Shown: positions 1 to 11,870 of the stretch, piece after piece
How the letters are laid out: each line of letters begins with the position of its first letter
How positions within the stretch are numbered: position 1 is the first letter of the stretch
NCBI RefSeq assembly: GCF_000003605.2
Contig: NW_003106074.1
Coordinates: forward strand, 1 to 29,731
Direction of reading: 5' to 3'
Origin: Saccoglossus kowalevskii
Lineage: Eukaryota > Hemichordata > Enteropneusta > Harrimaniidae
DNA length: 29,731 nucleotides
The notes under the pieces: generated by a model
The model's input: the letters and a program-made list of their open reading frames with translations, nothing else
Databases searched by the model: none
Told to the model about the DNA's origin: nothing
Made by a program: the position numbers and the translations under genes

Positions 1-1130
1 TATCCCATATGTATAAGCTGTGGTAGTAGGTGAGACCATGACATGACTATCCTATATGTATAAGCTGTGGTAGTAGGCGAGACCATGACATGACTATCCC
101 ATATGTATAAGCTGTGGTAGTAGGTGAGACCATGACATGACTATCCTATATGTATAAGCTGTGGTAGTAGGCGAGACCATGACATGACTATCCCATATGT
201 ATAAGCTGTGGTAGTAGGTGAGACCATGGCATGACTATCCCATATGTATAAGCTGTGGTAGTAGGTGAGACCATGACATGACTATCCCATACGTATAAGC
301 TGTGGTAGTAGGTGAGACCATGACATGACTATCCCATATGTATAAGCTGTGGTAGTAGGTGAGGCCATGGCATGACTATCCCATATGTATAAGCTGTGGT
401 AGTAGGTGAGACCATGGCATGACTATCCCATATGTATAAGCTGTGGTAGTAGGTGAGACCATGACATGACTATCCCATATGTATAAGCTGTGGTAGTAGG
501 CGAGACCATGACATGACTATCCCATATGTATAAGCTGTGGTAGTAGGTGAGACCATGGCATGACTATCCCATACGTATAAGCTGTGGTAGTAGGTGAGAC
601 CATGGCATGACTATCCCATATGTATAAGCTGTGGTAGTAGGTGAGACCATGGCATGACTATCCCATATGTATAAGCTGTGGTAGTAGGTGAGACCATGAC
701 ATGACTGTCCCATACGTATAAGCTGTGGTAGTAGGTGAGACCATGACATGACTATCCCATATGTATAAGCTGTGGTAGTAGGTAAGACCATGACATGTCT
801 GTCCTATATGTATAAGCTGTGGTAGTAGGTGAGACCATGGCATGACTATCCCATATGTATAAGCTGTGGTAGTAGGTGAGACCATGGCATGACTATCCCA
901 TATGTATAAGCTGTGGTAGTAGGTGAGACCATGACATGTCTGTCCTATATGTATAAGCTGTGGTAGTAGGTGAGACCATGACATGACTATCCCATATGTA
1001 TAAGCTGTGGTAGTAGGTGAGACCATGGCATGACTATCCCATATGTATAAGCTGTGGTAGTAGGTGAGACCATGGCATGACTATCCCATATGTATAAGCT
1101 GTGGTAGTAGGTGAGACCATGGCATGACTA
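1..1130. repeat. 47-bp satellite array, segment left of first MITE
   Basis: About 24 tandem monomers of 47 bp, all in the same orientation, each recognisable by the blocks CCATATGTATAAGC, TGTGGTAGTAGG and GAGACCATG. The first monomers include the variants ATCCTATATG and AGGCGAGACC (for example near 49-80 and 143-175), which are rare later. Two monomers of the TCTGTCC type occur near 797 and 920. The left edge of the window cuts the array, so its start is not seen. The segment ends in the TA at 1129-1130, the left half of the target duplication of the inserted element. No gene is seen. Confidence 0.97.
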
Positions 1131-1166
1131 CTGTAAAAGGGGTAATTGTTTACTGGGTTTTAATTT
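1131..1166. repeat. Left terminal inverted repeat, MITE copy 1
   Basis: It pairs with 1304-1338. The outer 8 bp (CTGTAAAA) match perfectly, then a 4-bp mostly mismatched stretch, then TAATT, then ACTGGGTTT and AATTT match again. By eye about 29 of 36 aligned positions agree with one single-base gap. Confidence 0.8.
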
Positions 1167-1211
1167 AGCTTATTTCGCTGACTGGAAAAATGCGCTAAAT
1201 TAAAACACAGT
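1152..1211. other. Internal stem-loop in MITE copy 1
   Basis: An 18-bp arm at 1152-1169 (ACTGGGTTTTAATTTAGC) is the inverted complement of 1194-1211 (GCTAAATTAAAACACAGT) at 17 of 18 positions, with a loop of 24 bases. The left arm overlaps the left terminal repeat, so the same sequence can pair either with the internal arm or with the far end. Further CAGTGAA- and TTTAAAAC-like pieces at about 1262-1320 suggest that the element was built from several copies of one short motif. Confidence 0.75.
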
Positions 1212-1303
1212 GAATATGTAACATTTAACATAGAACACATTATCTAAATGACGAAACCGTGAATTTAAAACCTACTGAATATGCCTGAAATGGTAAATCA
1301 GTG

Positions 1304-1338
1304 AAATTTAAACCCAGTGAAAATTAGTCATTTTACAG
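1304..1338. repeat. Right terminal inverted repeat, MITE copy 1
   Basis: Inverted partner of 1131-1166. It ends TTTTACAG at 1331-1338, directly followed by the duplicated TA at 1339-1340 and the resumed satellite monomer. Confidence 0.8.
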
Positions 1339-2233
1339 TATCCCATATGTATAAGCTGTGGTAGTAGGTGAGACCATGGCATGACTATCCCATATGTATA
1401 AGCTGTGGTAGTAGGTGAGACCATGACATGACTATCCCATATGTATAAACTGTGGTAGTAGGTGAGACCATGGCATGACTATCCCATATGTATAAGCTGT
1501 GGTAGTAGGTGAGACCATGACATGACTATCCCATATGTATAAGCTGTGGTAGTAGGTGAGACCATGGCATGACTATCCCATATGTATAAGCTGTGGTAGT
1601 AGGTGAGACCATGACATGACTATCCCATATGTATAAGCTGTGGTAGTAGGTGAGACCATGACATGTCTGTCCCATACGTATAAGCTGTGGTAGTAGGTGA
1701 GACCATGGCATGACTATCCCATACGTATAAGCTGTGGTAGCAGGTAAGACCATGGCATGACTATCCCATATGTATAAGATGTGGTAGTAGGTAAGACCAT
1801 GACATGACTATCCCATATGTATAAGCTGTGGTAGCAGGTAAGACCATGACATGACTATCGCATATGTATAAGCTGTGGTAGTAGGTGAGACCATGGCATG
1901 ACTATCCCATATGTATAAGCTGTGGTAGTAGGTGAGACCATGGCATGACTATCCCATATGTATAAGCTGTGGTAGTAGGTGAGACCATGGCATGACTATC
2001 CCATATGTATAAGCTGTGGTAGTAGGTGAGACCATGACATGACTATCCCATACGTATAAGCTGTGGTAGTAGGTGAGACCATGGCATGACTATCCCATAT
2101 GTATAAGCTGTGGTAGTAGGTGAGACCATGGCATGACTATCCCATATGTATAAGCTGTGGTAGTAGGTGAGACCATGGCATGACTATCCCATATGTATAA
2201 GCTGTGGTAGTAGGTGAGACCATGGCATGACTA
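1339..2233. repeat. 47-bp satellite array between the two MITE copies
   Basis: This is 895 bp, exactly 19 monomers plus the 2-bp target duplication. A private variant TATAAACTG lies at 1447 (106 bp right of the resumed monomer). The GTAGCAGGTAAG monomer type appears near 1740 and 1833, and ATCGCATATG is a one-off substitution near 1858. The last four monomers before the second element are of the GGCATGAC type. No gene is seen. Confidence 0.97.
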
Positions 2234-2269
2234 CTGTAAAAGGGGTAATTGTTTACTGGGTTTTAATTT
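2234..2269. repeat. Left terminal inverted repeat, MITE copy 2
   Basis: Identical to the left terminal repeat of copy 1; pairs with 2407-2441. Confidence 0.8.
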
Positions 2270-2314
2270 AGCTTATTTCGCTGACTGGAAAAATGCGCTA
2301 AATTAAAACACAGT
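2255..2314. other. Internal stem-loop in MITE copy 2
   Basis: Same 18-bp arms (17 of 18 paired) and 24-base loop as in copy 1. Confidence 0.75.
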
Positions 2315-2406
2315 GAATATGTAACATTTAGCATAGAACACATTATCTAAATGACGAAACCGTGAATTTAAAACCTACTGAATATGCCTGAAATGGTAAA
2401 TCAGTG

Positions 2407-2441
2407 AAATTTAAACCCAGTGAAAATTAGTCATTTTACAG
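2407..2441. repeat. Right terminal inverted repeat, MITE copy 2
   Basis: Ends TTTTACAG at 2434-2441, followed by the duplicated TA and the resumed monomer at 2444. Confidence 0.8.
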
Positions 2442-2443
2442 TA

Positions 2444-4100
2444 TCCCATATGTATAAGCTGTGGTAGTAGGTGAGACCATGGCATGACTATCCCATATGT
2501 ATAAGCTGTGGTAGTAGGTGAGACCATGACATGACTATCCCATATGTATAAACTGTGGTAGTAGGTGAGACCATGGCATGACTATCCCATATGTATAAGC
2601 TGTGGTAGTAGGTGAGACCATGACATGACTATCCCATATGTATAAGCTGTGGTAGTAGGTGAGACCATGGCATGACTATCCCATATGTATAAGCTGTGGT
2701 AGTAGGTGAAACCATGACATGACTATCCCATATGTATAAGCTGTGGTAGTAGGTGAGACCATGGCATGACTATCCCATATGTATAAGCTGTGGTAGTAGG
2801 TGAGACCATGACATGACTATCCCATATGCATAAGCTGTGGTAGTAGGTGAGACCATGGCATGACTATCCCATATGTATAAGCTGTGGTAGTAGGTGAGAC
2901 CATGGCATGACTATCCCATATGTATAAGCTGTGGTAGTAGGTGAGATTATGGCATGACTATCCCATATGTATAAGCTGTGGTAGTAGGTGAGACCATGGC
3001 ATGACTATCCCATATGTATAAGCTGTGGTAGTAGGTGAGATTATGGCATGACTATCCCATATGTATAAGCTGTGGTAGTAGGTGAGACCATGACATGACT
3101 ATCCCATATGCATAAGCTGTGGTAGTAGGTGAGACCATGGCATGACTATCCCATATGCATAAGCTGTGGTAGCAGGTAAGACCATGGCATGACTATCCCA
3201 TATGTATAAGATGTGGTAGTAGGTGAGACCATGACATGACTATCCCATATGCATAAGCTGTGGTAGTAGGTGAGACCATGGCATGACTATCCCATATGCA
3301 TAAGCTGTGGTAGCAGGTAAGACCATGGCATGACTATCCCATATGTATAAGAGGTGGTAGTAGGTAAGACCATGACATGACTATCCCATATGTATAAGCT
3401 GTGGTAGCAGGTAAGACCATGACATGACTATCCCATATGTATAAGCTGTGGTAGTAGGTGAGACCATGGCATGACTATCCCATATGTATAAGCTGTGGTA
3501 GTAGGTGAGACCATGGCATGACTATCCCATATGTATAAGCTGTGGTAGTAGGTGAGACCATGACATGACTATCCCATATGTATAAACTGTGGTAGTAGGT
3601 GAGACCATGGCATGACTATCCCATATGTATAAGCTGTGGTAGTAGGTGAGACCATGACATGACTATCCCATATGTATAAGCTGTGGTAGTAGGTGAGACC
3701 ATGGCATGACTATCCCATATGTATAAGCTGTGGTAGTAGGTGAAACCATGACATGACTATCCCATATGTATAAGCTATGGTAGTAGGTGAGACCATGGCA
3801 TGACTATCCCATATGTATAAGCTGTGGTAGTAGGTGAGACCATGACATGACTATCCCATATGCATAAGCTGTGGTAGTAGGTGAGACCATGGCATGACTA
3901 TCCCATATGTATAAGCTGTGGTAGTAGGTGAGACCATGGCATGACTATCCCATATGTATAAGCTGTGGTAGTAGGTGAGATTATGGCATGACTATCCCAT
4001 ATGTATAAGCTGTGGTAGTAGGTGAGACCATGGCATGACTATCCCATATGTATAAGCTGTGGTAGTAGGTGAGACCATGACATGACTATCCCATATGTAT
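2444..4100. repeat. 22-monomer higher-order repeat (1034 bp), first region
   Basis: Marker variants recur exactly 1034 bp (22 x 47) apart: TATAAACTG at 2550 and 3584, GAGATTATGG at 2943 and 3977, and GAAACCATGAC near 2708 and 3742. Between them lie linked GCATAAG, GTAGCAGGTAAG and AAGATGTGG monomers (about 3100-3410). The last part (about 3154-4060) is nearly identical to 23691-24600 at an offset of 20537 bp. The MITE-bearing unit just to the left (1447 to 2550, 1103 bp) holds 19 monomers plus the element, so it is a related but shorter unit. Confidence 0.85.
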
Positions 4101-5003
4101 AAACTGTGGTAGTAGGTGAGACCATGGCATGACTATCCCATATGTATAAGCTGTGGTAGTAGGTGAGACCATGACATGACTATCCCATATGTATAAGCTG
4201 TGGTAGTAGGTGAGACCATGGCATGACTATCCCATATGTATAAGCTGTGGTAGTAGGTGAGACCATGACATGACTATCCCATATGTATAAGCTGTGGTAG
4301 TAGGTGAGACCATGACATGTCTGTCCCATACGTATAAGCTGTGGTAGTAGGTGAGACCATGGCATGACTATCCCATACATATAAGCTGTGGTAGCAGGTA
4401 AGACCATGGCATGACTATCCCATATGTATAAGCTGTGGTAGTAGGTGAGACCATGGCATGACTATCCCATACATGTATGTATAAGCTGTGGTAGTAGGTG
4501 AGACCATGACATGACTATCCCATATGTATAAGCTGTGGTAGTAGGTGAGACCATGGCATGACTATCCCATATGTATAAGCTGTGGTAGTAGGTGAGACCA
4601 TGGCATGACTATCCCATATGTATAAGCTGTGGTAGTAGGTGAGACCATGGCATGACTATCCCATATGTATAAGCTGTGGTAGTAGGTGAGACCATGGCAT
4701 GACTATCCCATATGTATAAGCTGTGGTAGTAGGTGAGACCATGGCATGACTATCCCATATGTATAAGCTGTGGTAGTAGGTGAGACCATGGCATGGCTAT
4801 CCCATATGTATAAGCTGTGGTAGTAGGTGAGACCATGACATGACTATCCCATATGTATAAGCTGTGGTAGTAGGTGAGACCATGGCATGACTATCCCATA
4901 TGTATAAGCTGTGGTAGTAGGTGAGACCATGGCATGACTATCCCATATGTATAAGCTGTGGTAGTAGGTGAGACCATGGCATGACTATCCCATATGTATA
5001 AGC

Positions 5004-5210
5004 TGTTGTAGTAGGTGAGACCATGACATGACTATCCCATATGTATAAGCTGTGGTAGTAGGTGAGACCATGGCATGACTATCCCATATGTATAAGCTGT
5101 GGTTGTAGGTGAGACCATGACATGACTATCCCATATGTATAAGCTGTGGTAGTAGGTGAGACCATGGCATGACTATCCCATATGTATAAGCTGTGGTAGT
5201 AGGTGAGACT
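5004..5210. repeat. TGTTGTAG / GGTTGTAG / GAGACTATG marker block, copy 1
   Basis: Three rare monomer variants occur in fixed order and spacing: TGTTGTAG at 5004, GGTTGTAG at 5101 and GAGACT at 5205 (104 bp after GGTTG). The same order and spacing recur at six other places, so the block is a tracer for segmental duplication in the array. Confidence 0.85.
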
Positions 5211-8200
5211 ATGACATGACTATCCCATATGTATAAGCTGTGGTAGTAGGTGAGACCATGGCATGACTATCCCATATGTATAAGCTGTGGTAGTAGGTGA
5301 GACCATGACATGACTATCCCATATGTATAAGCTGTGGTAGTAGGTGAGACCATGGCATGACTATCCCATATGTATAAGCTGTGGTAGTAGGTGAGACCAT
5401 GGCATGACTATCCCATATGTATAAGCTGTGGTAGTAGGTGAGACCATGGCATGACTATCCCATATGTATAAGCTGTGGTAGTAGGTGAGACCATGGCATG
5501 ACTATCCCATACATGTATGTATAAGCTGTGGTAGTTGGTGAGACCATGACATGACTATCCCATATGTATAAGCTGTGGTAGTAGGTGAGACCATGGCATG
5601 ACTATCCCATATGTATAAGCTGTTGTAGTAGGTGAGACCATGACATGACTATCCCATATGTATAAGCTGTGGTAGTAGGTGAGACCATGACATGACTATC
5701 CCATATGTATAAGCTGTGGTAGTAGGAGAGACCATGGCATGACTATCCCATATGTACATGTATAAGCTGTGGTAGTAGGTGAGACCATGGCATGACTATC
5801 CCATATGTATAAGCTGTGGTAGTAGGTGAGACCATGGCATGACTATCCCATATGTATAAGCTGTGGTAGTAGGTGAGACCATGACATGACTATCCCATAT
5901 GTATAAGCTGTGGTAGTAGGTGAGACCATGGCATGACTATCCCTTATGTTTAAGCTGTGGTAGTAGGTGAGACCATGACATGTCTGTCCTATATGTATAA
6001 GCTGTGGTAGTAGGTGAGACCATGGCATGACTATCCCATATGTATAAGCTGTGGTAGTAGGTAAGACCATGGCATGACTATCCCATATGTATAAGCTGTG
6101 GTAGTAGGTAAGACCATGACATGTCTGTCCTATATGTATAAGCTGTGGTAGTAGGTGAGACCATGACATGACTATCCCATATGTATACGCTGTGGTAGTA
6201 GGTGAGACCATGGCATGACTATCCCATACGTATAAGCTGTGGTAGTAGGTGAGACCATGACATGACTATCCCATATGTATAAGCTGTGGTAGTAGGTAAG
6301 ACCATGACATGTCTGTCCTATATGTAAGCTGTGGTAGTAGGTGAGACCATGACATGACTATCCCATATGTATAAGCTGTGGTAGTAGGTGAGACCATGGC
6401 ATGACTATCCCATATGTATAAGCTGTGGTAGCAGGTAAGACCATGGCATGACTATCCCATATGTATAAGCTAGGGTAGTAGGTGAGACCATGGCATGGCT
6501 ATCCCATATGTATAAGCTGTGGTAGTAGGTGAGACCATGACATGACTATCCCATATGTATAAGCTGTGGTAGTAGGTGATACCATGGCATGACTATCCCA
6601 TATATATAAGCTGTGGTAGTAGGTGAGACCATGACATGTCTGTCCCATATGTATAAGCTGTGGTAGTAGGTGAGACCATGGCATGACTATCCCATATGTA
6701 TAAGCTGTTGTAGTAGGTGAGACCATGGCATGACTATCCCATATGTATAAGCTGTGGTAGTAGGTGAGACCATGACATGACTATCCCATATGTATAAGCT
6801 GTGGTAGTAGGTGAGACCATGACATGACTATCCCATATGTATAAGCTGTGGTAGTAGGTGAGACCATGACATGACTATCCCATATGTATAAGCTGTGGTA
6901 GTAGGTGAGACCATGGCATGACTATCCCATATGTATAAGCTGTGGTAGTAGGTGAGACTATGACATGACTATCCCATATGTATAAGCTGTGGTAGTATTT
7001 GAGACCATGGCATGACTATCCCATACATGTATGTATAAGCTGTGGTAGTAGGTGAGACCATGACATGACTGTCCTATATGTATAAGCTGTGGTAGTAGGT
7101 GAGACAATGACATGACTATCCCATATGTATAAGCTGTGGTAGTAGGTGAGACCATGACATGACTATCCCATATGTATAAGCTGTGGTAGTAGGTGAGACC
7201 ATGACATGTCTGTCCCATATGTATAAGCTGTGGTAGTAGGTGAGACCATGGCATGACTATCCCATATGTATAAGCTGTGGTAGTAGGTAAGACCATGACA
7301 TGTCTGTCCTATATGTATAAGCTGTGGTAGTAGGTGAGACCATGACATGACTATCCCATATGTATAAGCTGTGGTAGTAGGTGAGACCATGGCATGACTA
7401 TCCCATACGTATAAGCTGTGGTAGTAGGTGAGACCATGACATGACTATCCCATATGTATAAGCTGTGGTAGTAGGTAAGACCATGACATGTCTGTCCTAT
7501 ATGTATAAGCTGTGGTAGTAGGTGAGACCATGACATGACTATCCCATATGTATAAGCTGTGGTAGTAGGTGAGACCATGGCATGACTATCCCATATGTAT
7601 AAGCTGTGGTAGCAGGTAAGACCATGGCATGACTATCCCATATGTATAAGCTGTGGTAGTAGGTGAGACCATGGCATGACTATCCCATATGTATAAGCTG
7701 TGGTAGTAGGTGAGACCATGGCATGACTATCCCATATGTATAAGCTGTGGTAGTAGGTGAGACCATGGCATGACTATCCCATATGTATAAGCTGTGGTAG
7801 TAGGTGAGACCATGGCATGACTATCCCATATGTATAAGCTGTGGTAGTAGGTGAGACCATGACATGTCTGTCCCATACGTATAAGCTGTGGTAGTAGGTG
7901 AGACCATGACATGACTATCCCATATGTATAAGCTGTGGTAGTAGGTAAGACCATGGCATGACTATCCCATATGTATAAGCTGTGGTAGTAGGTGAGACCA
8001 TGACATGACTATCCCATATGCATAAGCTGTGGTAGTAGGTGAGATTATGGCATGACTATCCCATATGTATAAGCTGTGGTAGTAGGTGAGACCATGGCAT
8101 GACTATCCCATATGTATAAGCTGTGGTAGTAGGTGAGACCATGACATGACTATCCCATATGTATAAGCTGTGGTAGTAGGTGAGATTATGGCATGACTAT

Positions 8201-8237
8201 CCCATATGTATAAGCTGTGGTAGTAGGTGAGACCATG

Positions 8238-8430
8238 GCATGGATATCCCATATGTATAAGCTGTGGTAGTAGCCGAGACCATGGCATGACTATCCCATA
8301 TGTATAAGGGGGAGTAGTAGGTGAGTCCATGACATGTCTGTAGCATATGAATAAGGGATGGTAGTAGGGGAGACCAAGACATGACTATCCCATATGTATA
8401 AGGTCTGGTAGTAGGTGAGACCAGGGCATG
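8238..8430. repeat. Four-monomer block of strongly diverged satellite
   Basis: Exactly 188 bp (4 x 47) separate two copies of the rare variant GCATGGATATCCC at 8238 and 8426. Between them the monomers carry about twenty substitutions, such as AGCCGAGACC, AAGGGGGAGTAG, GAGTCC, TCTGTAGCATATGAATAAG, AGGGGAGACCAAGAC and AAGGTCTGG, yet the length is unchanged. Many of the changes are transversions to G. The rest of the array shows one or two, mostly transition, changes per monomer. Confidence 0.85.
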
Positions 8431-10401
8431 GATATCCCATATGTATAAGCTGTGGTAGCAGGTAAGACCATGGCATGACTATCCCATATGTATAAGCTGT
8501 GGTAGTAGGTGAGACCATGGCATGGCTATCCCATATGTATAAGCTGTGGTAGTAGGTGAGACCATGACATGACTATCCCATATGTATAAGCTGTGGTAGT
8601 AGGTGAGACCATGGCATGACTATCCCATATGTATAAGCTGTGGTAGTAGGTGAGACCATGGCATGACTATCCCATATGTATAAGCTGTGGTAGTAGGTGA
8701 GACCATGGCATGACTATCCCATATGTATAAGCTGTGGTAGTAGGTGAGACCATGGCATGACTATCCCATATGTATAAGCTGTGGTAGTAGGTGAGACCAT
8801 GACATGACTATCCCATATGTATAAGCTGTGGTAGTAGGTGAGACCATGGCATGACTATCCCATATGTATAAGCTGTGGTAGTAGGTGAGACCATGACATG
8901 ACTATCCCATATGTATAAGCTGTGGTAGTAGGTGAGACCATGGCATGACTATCCCATATGTATAAGCTGTGGTAGTAGGTGAGACCATGACATGACTATC
9001 CCATATGTATAAGCTGTGGTAGTAGGTGAGACCATGGCATGACTATCCCATATGTATAAGCTGTGGTAGTAGGTGAGACCATGACATGACTATCCCATAT
9101 GTATACGCTGTGGTAGTAGGTGAGACCATGGCATGACTATCCCATACGTATAAGCTGTGGTAGTAGGTGAGACCATGACATGACTATCCCATATGTATAA
9201 GCTGTGGTAGTAGGTGAGACCATGACATGTCTGTCCTATATGTATAAGCTGTGGTAGTAGGTGAGACCATGGCATGACTATCCCATATGTATAAGCTGTG
9301 GTAGTAGGTGAGACCATGACATGACTATCCCATATGTATAAGCTGTGGTAGTAGGTGAGACCATGACATGTCTGTCCTATATGTATAAGCTGTGGTAGTA
9401 GGTGAGACCATGACATGACTGTCCTATATGTATAAGCTGTGGTAGTAGGTGAGACCATGACATGACTATCCCATATGTATAAGCTGTGGTAGTAGGTAAG
9501 ACCATGACATGTCTGTCCTATATGTATAAGCTGTGGTAGTAGGTGAGACCATGACATGACTATCCCATATGTATAAGCTGTGGTAGTAGGTGAGACCATG
9601 GCATGACTATCCCATATGTATAAGCTGTGGTAGCAGGAAAGACCATGGCATGACTATCCCATATGTATAAGCTGTGGTAGTAGGTGAGACCATGGCATGA
9701 CTATCCCATATGTATAAGCTGTGGTAGTAGGTGAGACCATGGCATGACTATCCCATATGTATAAGCTGTGGTAGTAGGTGAGACCATGACATGTCTGTCC
9801 CATACGTATAAGCTGTGGTAGTAGGTGAGACCATGGCATGACTATCCCATACGTATAAGCTGTGGTAGTAGTAAGACCATGGCATGACAATCCCATATGT
9901 ATAAGCTGTGGTAGTAGTGAGACCATGACATGACTATCCCATATGTATAAGCTATGGTAGTAGGTGAGACCATGGCATGACTATCCCATACGTATAAGCT
10001 GTGGTAGTAGGTGAGACCATGACATGACTATCCCATATGTATAAGCTGTGGTAGTAGGTGAGACCATGACATGACTATCCCATACGTATAAGCTGTGGTA
10101 GTAGGTGAGACCATGACATGACTATCCCATATGTATAAGCTGTGGTAGTAGGTGAGACCATGACATGACTATCCCATATGTATAAGCTGTGGTAGTAGGT
10201 GAGACCATGGCATGACTATCCCATACGTATAAGCTGTGGTAGTAGGTGAGACCATGACATGACTATCCCATATGTATAAGCTGTGGTAGCAGGTAAGACC
10301 ATGACATGTCTGTCCTATATGTATAAGCTGTGGTAGTAGGTGAGACCATGGCATGACTATCCCATATGTATAAGCTGAGGTAGTAGGTGAGACCATGGGC
10401 A

Positions 10402-11110
10402 TGACTATCCCATACATGTATGTATAAGCTGTGGTAGTAGGTGAGACCATGACATGACTATCCCATATGTATAAGCTGTGGTAGTAGGTGAGACCATGGC
10501 ATGACTATCCCATACATGTATGTATAAGCTGTGGTAGTAGGTGAGACCATGGCATGACTATCCCATATGTATAAGCTGTGGTAGTAGGTGAGACCATGGC
10601 ATGACTATCCCATATGTATAAGCTGTGGTAGTAGGTGAGACCATGGCATGACAATCCCATATGTATAAGCTGTGGTAGTAGGTGAGACCATGGCATGACT
10701 ATCCCATATGTATAAGCTGTGGTAGTAGGTGAGACCATGACATGACAATCCCATATGTATAAGCTGTGGTAGTAGGTGAGACCATGGCATGACTATCCCA
10801 TATGTATAAGCTGTGGTAGTAGGTGAGACCATGGCATGACTATCCCATATGTATAAGCTGTGGTAGTAGGTAAGACCATGGCATGACTATCCCATACATG
10901 TATGTATAAGCTGTGGTAGTAGGTGAGACCATGGCATGACTATCCCATATGTATAAGCTGTGGTAGTAGGTGAGACCATGACATGACTATCCCATATGTA
11001 TAAGCTGTGGTAGTAGGTGAGACCATGACATGTCTGTCCTATATGTATAAGCTGTGGTAGTAGGTGAGACCATGGCATGACTATCCCATATGTATAAGCT
11101 CTGGTAGTAG
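10402..11110. repeat. Long-range duplicated block, left member (offset 6871 bp)
   Basis: Markers at 10414, 10514 and 10896 (start of ACATGTATG insertions), ACAATCCC near 10652 and 10745, and GCTCTGG at 11098 all recur at exactly +6871 bp. I noticed one clear difference (GGTAAG near 10871, GGTGAG near 17742). The block starts in a GGGCATGAC monomer found only in this pair. A third partial relative follows at about 18433-18670. Confidence 0.85.
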
Positions 11111-11663
11111 GTGAGACCATGGCATGACTATCCCATATGTATAAGCTGTGGTAGTAGGTGAGACCATGGCATGACTATCCCATATGTATAAGCTGTGGTA
11201 GTAGGTGAGACCATGGCATGACTATCCCATATGTATAAGCTGTGGTAGTAGGTGAGACCATGGCATGACTATCCCATATGTATAAGCTGTGGTAGTAGGT
11301 GAGACCATGGCATGACTATCCCATATGTATAAGCTGTGGTAGTAGGTGAGACCATGGCATGACTATCCCATATGTATAAGCTGTGGTAGTAGGTGAGACC
11401 ATGGCATGACTATCCCATATGTATAAGCTGTGGTAGTAGGTGAGACCATGACATGTCTGTCCCATACGTATAAGCTGTGGTAGTAGGTGAGACCATGACA
11501 TGACTATCCCATACGTATAAGCTGTGGGAGTAGGTGAGACCATGGCATGACTATCCCATATGTATAAGCTGTGGTAGTAGGTGAGACCATGGCATGACTA
11601 TCCCATATGTATAAGCTGTGGTAGTAGGTGAGACCATGGCATGACTATCCCATATGTATAAGC

Positions 11664-11870
11664 TGTTGTAGTAGGTGAGACCATGACATGACTATCCCAT
11701 ATGTATAAGCTGTGGTAGTAGGTGAGACCATGGCATGACTATCCCATATGTATAAGCTGTGGTTGTAGGTGAGACCATGACATGACTATCCCATATGTAT
11801 AAGCTGTGGTAGTAGGTGAGACCATGGCATGACTATCCCATATGTATAAGCTGTGGTAGTAGGTGAGACT
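11664..11870. repeat. TGTTGTAG / GGTTGTAG / GAGACTATG marker block, copy 2
   Basis: Same three markers at 11664, 11761 and 11865, all at +6660 bp from copy 1. The monomers further out differ in type and number, so only a few hundred bases around the block are shared. Confidence 0.85.

Larger units (their letters stand above)
1131..1338. mobile_element. 208-bp MITE-like element, copy 1 (TA target duplication)
   Basis: This AT-rich 208-bp stretch interrupts a satellite monomer exactly at the TA of CATGACTATCCC. The left flank ends GACTA and the right flank resumes TATCCC, so the target dinucleotide TA is duplicated (1129-1130 and 1339-1340). The element begins CTGTAAAA and ends TTTTACAG, a perfect 8-bp terminal inverted repeat that extends imperfectly to about 36 bp. 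It has no open frame of useful length and cannot encode a transposase. TA duplication, terminal inverted repeats and small size together fit a non-autonomous element mobilised by a Tc1/mariner-superfamily transposase; that family assignment is an inference. A three-base duplication of the PIF/Harbinger type is not supported, because only TA is shared by the flanks. The strand is arbitrary. Confidence 0.85.
2234..2441. mobile_element. 208-bp MITE-like element, copy 2
   Basis: Same length, same ends and same insertion point within the monomer as the copy at 1131-1338, with target duplications at 2232-2233 and 2442-2443. Reading the two side by side I find one difference: A at 1228 in copy 1 is G at 2331 here. 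The right flank is also shared, including the private TATAAACTG variant 106 bp beyond the element in both copies (1447 and 2550). The simplest reading is that one insertion was copied together with its satellite surroundings, not that the element inserted twice. It is non-autonomous and has no open frame. Confidence 0.85.

Noticed and set aside
1131-1338. The element as a tRNA-derived SINE or a structured RNA gene
   Set aside because: I see no A/B box promoter, poly-A or simple-repeat tail, while terminal inverted repeats and a TA duplication are present. The internal stem-loop is part of the inverted-repeat design.
1131-2441. MITE as a PIF/Harbinger-type element with a three-base duplication
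   Set aside because: The flanks are GACTA and TATCCC; only TA is repeated, and the empty sites contain a single TA.
8197-8518. Divergent block at 8.2-8.5 kb as a small diverged gene
   Set aside because: Its frames are the same periodic satellite translation with substitutions, and the 47-bp register is kept exactly across the block.
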